Origin: Candidatus Krumholzibacteriia bacterium
GTDB lineage: Bacteria; Krumholzibacteriota; Krumholzibacteriia; LZORAL124-64-63
Length of the DNA: 6,655 bases
Direction: 5' to 3'
Assembly (NCBI GenBank): GCA_027056825.1
Contig: JALUJS010000646.1
Coordinates: forward strand, 1 to 6,655
The position numbers and the translations under genes were made by a program. Each line of letters starts with the position of its first letter. Position 1 is the stretch's first letter. Shown piece by piece: positions 1-4,895 of this stretch. The notes below the pieces were generated by a model. It was not told the origin of the DNA, searched no databases, and worked only from the letters and a program-made list of their open reading frames with translations.

Positions 1-841
1 GCGGGGTGCGGCTGACCAGGTCCATGGTGGCGTCGTAGTAGCTGTCCAGGGTGCCGATGTCCCGCCAGTACCGGGGTTCGTGCGTCCGCGAGTCGCGGAA
101 GGGATATGCGTAGACCTCGCCCTGGGTGACGAGTTCCGGGATGATGTTCTTGCCGAAGTCGTGGTGGCTGTCCGGTTGGCGGGCGTCCCGGCTCAGCTCA
201 CGCACCAGAGCGGCCGTGTCGAAGATGTACACCCCCATGTTCACCAGGCAGTGGTCCGGGTCCCCGGGAATGGTCCTGGGATCGGCGGGCTTCTCCTCGA
301 ACCCGATCACCTTCCAGTTTTCGTCCACCTCGAGGATGCCGAACTCCTCGGCGCCCTTGCGCGGCACCATCGCCGCAGAGAGGCTCATGCACCCCCGGTG
401 GCCGGCGTGGAACTCCAGCAGCTTGCCGTAGTCCATGCGGTAGATGTGGTCGCCCGAGAGGATCAGTACGTGGTCCGGCTTGCGGTTCTCCAGCAGGTAG
501 ATGTTCTGGTACACCGCGTCGGCCGTCCCCCCGTACCAGCGCATGCCCACCCGGTGCTGGGGCGGGATGCGATAGAGGAACTCGCCGGCCTCGTAGCTGA
601 AGATGTTCCATCCGCGCTGCAGGTGCTGGTCCAGCGAGAACGACTTGTACTGGGTCAGCACGTAGATCTGGCGCAGGTCGCTGTTGATGCAGTTGCTGAG
701 GGTGAAATCGATGATCCGGTAGGCGCTGCCGAAGGGGACGGCGGGTTTGGATCGGTCGCGGGTAAGGGGATACAGGCGCTGCCCCTGGCCGCCGGCCAGG
801 ATGAGGGTCAGCGTGCCGCGGACGAGTTTGCGAATACTCAA
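1..841 (-). CDS. glgC: Glucose-1-phosphate adenylyltransferase (ADP-glucose pyrophosphorylase), N-terminal part
   Basis: This cytoplasmic enzyme makes ADP-glucose and pyrophosphate from ATP and glucose-1-phosphate, the committed step of bacterial glycogen synthesis. The first 280 residues are present; the C-terminal left-handed beta-helix domain lies beyond the window edge (the E. coli protein is about 431 residues). Visible motifs, numbered from the TTG: nucleotide-binding LAGGQGQRL (15-23), RSKPAVPFG (30-38), IDFTLSNCINS (44-54), QHLQRGW (72-78), YGGTADAVYQN (103-113), ILSGDHIYRMDY (127-138, with D131 matching catalytic Asp142 of E. coli), FEEKP (181-185, with K184 matching glucose-1-phosphate-binding Lys195) and VNMGVYIF further on. 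No ATG lies in frame upstream of the conserved core. I chose TTG at 841 because GGAG sits 8 bases upstream; an in-frame GTG at 871 is the alternative and adds ten residues. The gene follows the receiver gene by 58 bases, so the two are probably co-transcribed. Family identity is very secure; the start is moderate. Confidence 0.96.
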   Translation of the reverse strand, partial: MSIRKLVRGTLTLILAGGQGQRLYPLTRDRSKPAVPFGSAYRIIDFTLSNCINSDLRQIYVLTQYKSFSLDQHLQRGWNIFSYEAGEFLYRIPPQHRVGMRWYGGTADAVYQNIYLLENRKPDHVLILSGDHIYRMDYGKLLEFHAGHRGCMSLSAAMVPRKGAEEFGILEVDENWKVIGFEEKPADPRTIPGDPDHCLVNMGVYIFDTAALVRELSRDARQPDSHHDFGKNIIPELVTQGEVYAYPFRDSRTHEPRYWRDIGTLDSYYDATMDLVSRTP

Positions 842-849
842 GGCGATGG

Positions 850-853
850 CTCC
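850..853 (-). promoter_or_regulatory. Ribosome binding site supporting the TTG start of glgC
   Basis: On the minus strand GGAG lies 8 bases before TTG at 841-839. The competing in-frame GTG at 871 is preceded only by CAGGGCC, which is a poorer match. The site therefore favours the rare TTG start. Confidence 0.5.
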
Positions 854-899
854 ACGGTTCCGTCCGCGCACGGCCCTGCAAACCCGTCGCGAGTGTCCG

Positions 900-1271
900 T
901 CAACCCTGGGCGGTGGCCTTCTTGTCCAGCACCCTCTTGACGGTCTCGATCAACTCGGTCACATCCGACGACTTGGTCAGGTACGCGTCCGCGGCCCAGG
1001 TCAGGTAGTTGTCCTTGTAGCTCGAAAAGGCCGTGTTGAGGATGACGGGGATCCGCCGGTCGCGTTCCATGATCCGCTGCATGGCCTCGATCCCGTCCAT
1101 TCCCGCCATCCGGATGTCGAGAATAACAAGATCGGGCTGCATGGTCTCCACAAATTCAAGGCCCTGGACCGCGTTGCTGGCGGTCATGGTATCGTACCCG
1201 GCCCGCCTCAGCTCGGTCTCGTACAAAAGCCTCAGGTGGGGTTCGTCGTCAACGATGAGAATCCTGCTCAT
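900..1271 (-). CDS. Stand-alone receiver-domain response regulator (CheY/Spo0F-like architecture)
   Basis: This 123-residue protein is a single receiver domain with no DNA-binding or enzymatic output domain. Acidic-pocket residues D8 and D9 follow the first strand (RILIVDDEP). The phospho-accepting aspartate is D52 in VILDIRMAGMDG, the switch threonine is T80 in ILNTAF, and the conserved lysine is K100 in AYLTKSSD. All key residues are present, so it should be phosphorylatable. The usual switch aromatic position appears as Y97. An upstream in-frame ATG at 1334 would add 21 low-complexity residues before the first strand, so I chose ATG at 1271, which has AGGAGG 8 bases upstream. It lies downstream of a hybrid-free histidine kinase and directly before glgC. 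The nearby kinase is the natural candidate donor, but that pairing is inferred from position. With no output domain, it probably acts by protein contact or as a relay intermediate. Confidence 0.93.
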   Translation of the reverse strand: MSRILIVDDEPHLRLLYETELRRAGYDTMTASNAVQGLEFVETMQPDLVILDIRMAGMDGIEAMQRIMERDRRIPVILNTAFSSYKDNYLTWAADAYLTKSSDVTELIETVKRVLDKKATAQG

Positions 1272-1279
1272 TGTCCCGG

Positions 1280-1285
1280 CCTCCT
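1280..1285 (-). promoter_or_regulatory. Ribosome binding site of the receiver gene
   Basis: AGGAGG on the minus strand ends 8 bases before ATG at 1271. It decides the start in favour of MSRILIVDDE rather than the in-frame ATG at 1334, and the start then coincides with the first strand of the receiver fold. Confidence 0.75.
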
Positions 1286-1298
1286 GCAGTCCTCCACC

Positions 1299-1313
1299 CC
1301 GCCCCCGGGGCGG
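1299..1313 (-). other. GC-only hairpin in the leader of the receiver gene
   Basis: CCGCCCCGGGGGCGG can fold into a six-base-pair all-GC stem with a three-base loop. It lies 13 bases upstream of the AGGAGG ribosome binding site, between the candidate promoter and the start codon. No U-tract follows it, so it is not a terminator. In GC-rich DNA such a short palindrome may be chance. Confidence 0.3.
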
Positions 1314-1380
1314 CTTCCATGAGCATCCCGTCACACCTTAACAAAACCGGCATGGCTTTGCCAGGTGAACCGGCGACTTC

Positions 1381-1409
1381 ATGATACTTTAACAGGCAGA
1401 CCCGGTCAG
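1381..1409 (-). promoter_or_regulatory. Candidate sigma-70 type promoter for the receiver gene (and glgC)
   Basis: On the minus strand, CTGACC (four of six matches to TTGACA) is separated by exactly 17 bases from TATCAT (five of six matches to TATAAT). The -35 element overlaps the last codons and stop of the histidine kinase gene. The -10 box lies in the most AT-rich part of the 134-base gap before the receiver gene. This would allow receiver and glgC transcription independent of glgA and the kinase. It rests on sequence match only. Confidence 0.35.
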
Positions 1410-3163
1410 GCGTTCCTGGGCAACGGCAGAATGAACGAAAAACCGGCTCCTCCCCCTTCGCGGTTGCGGGCTCCCACCACGCCGCCATGGGATTTGATGA
1501 TCTGCTGGCAGATGGTCAATCCCAGGCCGCTGCCGGTCGGTTTCGTGGTGAAAAACGGCGCGAACAGCTTGTCCAGCGTGTCCTCTGCAATCCCCGGGCC
1601 ACTGTCGCAGACCTCCACCTTGATTCCGCCCTCGACGCCGCGGGTCCGCACCTCGATACGCCCGCCGTCGGGCATGACCTGCATGGCGTTGACGATGAAG
1701 TTCTGCAGGACCTGCTGGATCTCGATGGGGTTGCAGGAGCATTGGGCCCCGCCCGACTGCAGATCCAGCACCAGTTCGATCCCCTTGGCTTGCATTTCGC
1801 CCTCGAAACGCTCCACCGTGGAGGTGACCAGTTCGTCCAGGGCCACCTCCTTGCGCTGCAGCTTCTGGGGCCGGATGAAGTCCAGCAGGTCGTGGATGAT
1901 GGTCTCCATGCGGGAGACTTCCTCGGTGATGATCTCGGCGTACTTGTGGTTCGGGTCGTCCGGATCCAGGTTCCGCACCAGCGCCCGGGCGAAGCCGCCG
2001 ATGGCCACCAGGGGATTGCGCAGCTCGTGGGCCACGATGGCCGAGGTCTCGCCCATGACGCTCAGGCGCTCCATGCGCAGCAGGGTCTGCTGGTGTTCCT
2101 TCTGGGCCTCGTGGGCCTGGCGCAGGTCGATGAGCCGGCGCTCCAGCTCGGTGTACAGGCGGCTGTTCTCGATGGCGCTGGCGCTCTGGTTGGCGAAGAG
2201 CTGCAGGAACTCCAGGTCCAGGTCGGTGATCTCCTGGCCGCTGATGGCGTTGTCGGCGATGATGGCGCCCAGCATGCCGCTGCGCGTCACCAGCGGGGCG
2301 ATTGCGAAGTGGTCGCAACCCAGCCACTGTCGGATGGCGGACACCCCGGGCAGATCCATGTCCGGGGTGATGCGGATGGCCTGGCGCTGCTCCATGCTGC
2401 GCACCAGCACGTGATCGTGCTCGGCAAGGGGCACGATCATGGTCTTGACGATGGCGTTGACCGCCGCGTCGGTCTGCTTGATGGACTGGTCGTAGCTGGT
2501 CATCATGGAGAACAGGTCCTCCGGCTGCGCCGCAAGATCGCTCCAGATGCGCCCGGCCTCGTCCTGGTTGCTGGGCCCGATGGCGAGTTCGCCGCGCAGG
2601 ACCTCCTGCCTGTCGTCCACCAGCAGCAGGAAAGCCCGGTTGAAGCGCAGACCCTGGCCGGCGGTGATGCAGATCAGCACCGCCTCCAGCACCTGGTCCA
2701 GGGTCAGGTTGGCGCCGTAGAGGGCCTCGCTGACCTGGTTCAGGAGCGAGAGCTTGGCCACCCGCGCCGCCCGCAGCTCGTCCTCGTAGTCGCGCTTGCG
2801 GGTATCGGAGATGTACAGCAGGCAGTGGTCCGGACCGTCCCCGTCCGGGTCGACGTGGAACGGTCGGCAGAGGATCTCCACCGGAATGGGATCCCCCTGC
2901 TGCGGCAGGACCTCCCGCCGGCACCGGTGTTCCAGGCATTCGTTGACGTCCAGGCACTTCTCGATGGGCAGCGGTGGCAGGAAGCGATGGCGCAGGTCGC
3001 GGCCCAGGATCTCCCCCCGCTGCTGCCCGAGCAGCTCGCAGGCCCCGTCGCTCAGCTCGGCCACCTGTCCCCCGTCGGCCAGGACCACCAGCGGCAGCGG
3101 ATTCTGGTGGAAGGCCGCGGCCAGGACCCGGGCCCGGTCCGTATTCCTGTCCGCGTCGCTCAT
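1406..3163 (-). CDS. Soluble PAS-GAF sensor histidine kinase
   Basis: This 585-residue cytoplasmic kinase has no evident membrane segment or signal peptide. In order: a PAS-like domain (about 10-125); a linker; a long GAF-like domain (about 140-335, starting LLNQVSEAL and ending NQSASAIENSRLY); a coiled-coil helix (about 335-365); a HisKA dimerisation domain with phospho-accepting H379 in IVAHELRNPL; and a HATPase domain with N box NFIVNAM (488-494), G1 DSGPGIA (520-526), F box FAPFFTT (534-540) and G2 GSGLGL (544-549). All catalytic motifs are intact. There is no attached receiver, so phosphate must pass to a separate protein; the receiver gene 134 bases downstream is the obvious candidate. 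The PAS region carries C70, C76 and C81, with C99 and C114 further on, which could bind a metal, heme or cluster, but this is inference. The ATG overlaps the glgA stop (ATGA) and is preceded by AAGGAGG, implying translational coupling to glycogen synthase. The signal it senses cannot be told. Confidence 0.95.
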   Translation of the reverse strand: MSDADRNTDRARVLAAAFHQNPLPLVVLADGGQVAELSDGACELLGQQRGEILGRDLRHRFLPPLPIEKCLDVNECLEHRCRREVLPQQGDPIPVEILCRPFHVDPDGDGPDHCLLYISDTRKRDYEDELRAARVAKLSLLNQVSEALYGANLTLDQVLEAVLICITAGQGLRFNRAFLLLVDDRQEVLRGELAIGPSNQDEAGRIWSDLAAQPEDLFSMMTSYDQSIKQTDAAVNAIVKTMIVPLAEHDHVLVRSMEQRQAIRITPDMDLPGVSAIRQWLGCDHFAIAPLVTRSGMLGAIIADNAISGQEITDLDLEFLQLFANQSASAIENSRLYTELERRLIDLRQAHEAQKEHQQTLLRMERLSVMGETSAIVAHELRNPLVAIGGFARALVRNLDPDDPNHKYAEIITEEVSRMETIIHDLLDFIRPQKLQRKEVALDELVTSTVERFEGEMQAKGIELVLDLQSGGAQCSCNPIEIQQVLQNFIVNAMQVMPDGGRIEVRTRGVEGGIKVEVCDSGPGIAEDTLDKLFAPFFTTKPTGSGLGLTICQQIIKSHGGVVGARNREGGGAGFSFILPLPRNA

Positions 3164-4665
3164 GGGCGGCCTCCTTCCCGCCCGGCCAGGGCTGCGGCGT
3201 AGAGATCCTCGTACGCGGTGGCGGAGGCGTTCCAGTCGAAGCGCAAGGCCATGCCCCGCTCCTGCAACCGCACCCAGGCATCCCGGTCGGCCCAGGTCTT
3301 CTCCACCGCGCGCAGGCAGGCCAGCAGGTCCTCGCTGCGCGGCTCACCGAACACGAAACCCGTGGCGTCCGGGTCCGGATGTCCGACCACCGTGTCGGCC
3401 AGGCCGCCGGTGCGCCTGACCACCGGCGGGGAGCCGTAGCGCAGGGCGTACATCTGGGACAGCCCGCAGGGCTCGAAGAGGCTGGGCATCAGGAAGACAT
3501 CACAGCCGGCGTAGATGCGGTGGGCCAAGGCTTCGTCGTAGCGGTCGCAGAAGGCGATGCGGCCCCGCTGGTCGGCGGCCAGCCTGCGCACCGCGTCCTC
3601 CAGCCGCTTCTCGCCGGTGCCCAGGATGGCGAAGCGGAAGCCGTCCCCCGCCAACCGGGCCAGGATGGGCAGCATGAGGTCCACGCCCTTCTGGGTCACC
3701 AGCCGTCCCACGAACCCGCACAACGGCCGCCGCAGGCGACCGTGGCGATCCGTCTCCGCCTCCAGGCCAAGTTCCGCCAGCAGCGCGTCACGGCACCGGA
3801 CCTTGCCCCCAAGATCCCCGCTGTCGTAGACCGCCGGCAACAGGGGATCCCGCCCCGGATCCCAGGTCCGGTAGTCGGCCCCGTTGAGGATGCCGGTGTA
3901 GGCTTCCCGGCGTCCGGCCAGGACCTCGTGCAGGCCGCAGCCTGCCTCCGGACCGGAAACGGTCTCCCGGGCGTAACCCGGGCTGACGGTGTTGAGACGG
4001 TCGGCGGCCAGGATGCCCGCCTTCATCAGGTTGATGCGGCCGTGGAATTCCAGCAGGCCGGGGTAGACGGCCTGGCCCGCCGGCAGACCCAGGGCCTCGG
4101 CCGCGGCGGCGGGATGGATCTCCTGGTGGGCCAGGTTGTGGATGGTCAGCACCGTCGCGCCGGGTCCGGGCAGCCCGCGCCCGGCATACCACAGGCGCCG
4201 GTACAGCGCCGCCGGAACCGTCTGGGCGTCGTGGACGTGGACGATGTCCGCGGGCCAGTCCAGCAGGCGCGGCAGCAGCAGGGCCGCCCGGCCGTGCAGG
4301 GCCATGCGCTCGACGGCGTCCGGGAAGGGCTCGCCGTCGGGTCCGTTGTAGATCCCCGGCCGGTCGAAGAGATCCGCGCATTCCACGCAGAAGACCTGCA
4401 GCCTGCCCGCGGCCCGCCCCCGCACGTGGTACCGGACGTCCCGCATGCGCCCGCCCGCGCGCAGGGCCAGGCCGGGCAGCTTCTTCAGGGGGCGGATGTC
4501 CAGGGCCTCGCGGTCAAGTTGCCCGTAAAGGGGCATCACCACGCGGACCTGATGGCCGCGCGCGGCAAGGGCCGCCGACAGGGCGGCGGTGACGTCGCCC
4601 AGTCCGCCCACCTTGGCCAGGGGGGCGTACTCGGCGCAGACCATCAGGACGTTCAGAGGAGCCAT
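3160..4665 (-). CDS. glgA: Glycogen synthase (ADP-glucose-dependent, GT5 family)
   Basis: This cytoplasmic enzyme transfers glucose from ADP-glucose to the non-reducing end of alpha-1,4-glucan. At 501 residues it is slightly longer than E. coli GlgA (477). It has two Rossmann-like halves. Motifs: N-terminal KVGGLGD (18-24, matching the substrate-binding KTGGL loop), IVHVHDAQT (141-149), TIHNLAHQ (174-181), LNTVSPGYARE (224-234), GILNGADYRTWDP (258-270), FVGRLVTQKG (318-327, with R321 and K326 of the usual Arg/Lys pair) and PSLFEPCGLSQ (394-404, with E398 matching the conserved retaining-GT glutamate). VRRTGGLADTV (416-426) is also typical. A usual tryptophan after HD in the HDW motif is alanine here (A147). 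The start at 4665 gives the normal N-terminus (LNVLMVCAEYAPLAKVGG) and has AGGA and AAGG just upstream. It is the first gene after a terminator-like repeat and overlaps the kinase gene by four bases. The identification is secure. Confidence 0.97.
   Translation of the reverse strand: MAPLNVLMVCAEYAPLAKVGGLGDVTAALSAALAARGHQVRVVMPLYGQLDREALDIRPLKKLPGLALRAGGRMRDVRYHVRGRAAGRLQVFCVECADLFDRPGIYNGPDGEPFPDAVERMALHGRAALLLPRLLDWPADIVHVHDAQTVPAALYRRLWYAGRGLPGPGATVLTIHNLAHQEIHPAAAAEALGLPAGQAVYPGLLEFHGRINLMKAGILAADRLNTVSPGYARETVSGPEAGCGLHEVLAGRREAYTGILNGADYRTWDPGRDPLLPAVYDSGDLGGKVRCRDALLAELGLEAETDRHGRLRRPLCGFVGRLVTQKGVDLMLPILARLAGDGFRFAILGTGEKRLEDAVRRLAADQRGRIAFCDRYDEALAHRIYAGCDVFLMPSLFEPCGLSQMYALRYGSPPVVRRTGGLADTVVGHPDPDATGFVFGEPRSEDLLACLRAVEKTWADRDAWVRLQERGMALRFDWNASATAYEDLYAAALAGREGGRP
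3170..3176 (-). promoter_or_regulatory. Strong ribosome binding site of the histidine kinase inside the 3' end of glgA
   Basis: AAGGAGG lies 6 bases before the kinase ATG at 3163 and encodes part of the last codons of glgA. Such a near-perfect site inside an upstream coding region, combined with an ATGA stop/start overlap, supports the ATG at 3163. It suggests that the kinase is made in step with GlgA. Confidence 0.8.
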
Positions 4666-4671
4666 GTCACC

Positions 4672-4740
4672 TTATCCTGAAAAACCCGGGAACTTTCCCG
4701 CGAAACCATCGTATGACCAGACATCGGGAAGAGACAACAT
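4672..4740 (-). CDS. Possible 22-codon leader peptide upstream of glgA (tentative)
   Basis: An ATG at 4740 opens a short frame beginning MLSLPDVWSY and ending in TAA at 4674-4672, seven bases before the glgA ATG. GGAAG lies four bases upstream as a possible weak ribosome binding site. Its stop overlaps the glgA ribosome binding region, and its 3' half contains the terminator-like hairpin at 4680-4700, an arrangement that would permit coupling or attenuation. However, the best promoter candidate (4708-4737) would start transcription inside this frame and exclude it. Short frames arise easily by chance, so I give it low weight. Confidence 0.2.
   Translation of the reverse strand: MLSLPDVWSYDGFAGKFPGFSG
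4680..4700 (-). other. Terminator-like hairpin in the glgA leader
   Basis: On the minus strand CGGGAA-AG-TTCCCG (4700-4687) is followed by GG and five T residues (4684-4680), then the glgA ribosome binding site. The six-base-pair stem with a tiny loop is weak for a full terminator. Its position between the candidate promoter and the start codon resembles an attenuator or a chance structure. Confidence 0.3.
4708..4737 (-). promoter_or_regulatory. Candidate sigma-70 type promoter of glgA-kinase unit
   Basis: TTGTCT (four of six matches to TTGACA) and TACGAT (four of six to TATAAT) are separated by 18 bases on the minus strand. The expected start point falls near 4700, about 35 bases before the glgA ATG. 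It lies downstream of the terminator-like repeat at 4808-4838 and next to the palindrome at 4741-4761. The match is modest. Confidence 0.3.
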
Positions 4741-4761
4741 GATCTTCCCCCCGGAAAGATC
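4741..4761. promoter_or_regulatory. Imperfect 21-base palindrome upstream of glgA, possible operator
   Basis: Two nine-base arms, GATCTTTCC and GGGAAGATC on the minus strand, flank a three-base GGG centre and match at eight of nine positions as an inverted repeat. The site abuts the upstream side of the candidate -35 element, where an activator or repressor dimer could bind. It could also be RNA structure if transcription begins further upstream. I do not recognise the motif as that of a named regulator. Confidence 0.35.
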
Positions 4762-4807
4762 CCAAGCGAACGATTGTTTCCGGCGAACATGGCAAGGGCG
4801 AGACGGG

Positions 4808-4838
4808 AAAGCGGACCCCAGGGCGAAGGGTCCGCTTT
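4808..4838 (-). terminator. Terminator-like inverted repeat after the methyltransferase gene
   Basis: Two perfect 11-base arms (AAAGCGGACCC and GGGTCCGCTTT) enclose a nine-base loop. The arms end in A and T runs, so the structure can act in either direction. Reading on the minus strand, the T run is short and followed by CCC, so termination may be partial. It lies about 40 bases past the methyltransferase stop and about 140 bases before glgA, the right place to separate the two transcription units. Confidence 0.7.
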
Positions 4839-4860
4839 TCCGTTGGGGACCCGGCGGTGG

Positions 4861-4895
4861 GCCACCCTGCCCCCGCGTCAATCCGCGGGGGTGGC
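4861..4895 (-). other. Strong GC-rich hairpin with the methyltransferase stop codon in its loop
   Basis: On the minus strand the arm GCCACCCCCGCG (4895-4884) pairs with CGCGGGGG and GTGGC of the opposite arm (4877-4861), interrupted by a four-base bulge. The six-base loop is GATTGA, which contains the TGA stop of the methyltransferase gene. It is followed 22 bases later by the terminator-like repeat. It may protect the 3' end of the message or aid termination. Confidence 0.55.

Noticed and set aside
842..899. Search for a terminator or promoter between the receiver gene and glgC
   Set aside because: The 58-base gap has no convincing hairpin with a T-run and no good pair of promoter hexamers, so co-transcription is the simpler reading.
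80..940. Open frame of 286 codons on the plus strand opposite glgC
   Set aside because: It is antisense to conserved glgC coding sequence and has no domain signal. It persists only because stop codons are rare in this base composition.
1349..1363. Possible sigma-54 type promoter (TGGCA...GCC) before the receiver gene
   Set aside because: The GG to GC spacing is nine bases rather than the required ten, and the TTGCA half is not matched. The stretch is better described as a small TGGC-AAA-GCCA inverted repeat.
1487..3202. Open frame of 571 codons on the plus strand opposite the histidine kinase
   Set aside because: It lies wholly antisense to a gene with intact kinase motifs. Its translation is a low-complexity mix of Gly, Val, Leu, Asp and His, as expected from GC-rich codon bias, and has no recognisable domain.
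1389..3347. Open frame of 652 codons on the minus strand, longer than the kinase frame it overlaps
   Set aside because: It is a shifted frame of the kinase gene, rich in Ala, Gly, Arg and Pro without motifs. The 585-residue frame carries all PAS, GAF, HisKA and HATPase motifs.
2974..4680. Open frame of 568 codons on the plus strand opposite glgA
   Set aside because: It is antisense to a clear glycogen synthase. Its Pro-, Arg- and Gly-rich composition is typical of shadow frames in GC-rich DNA.
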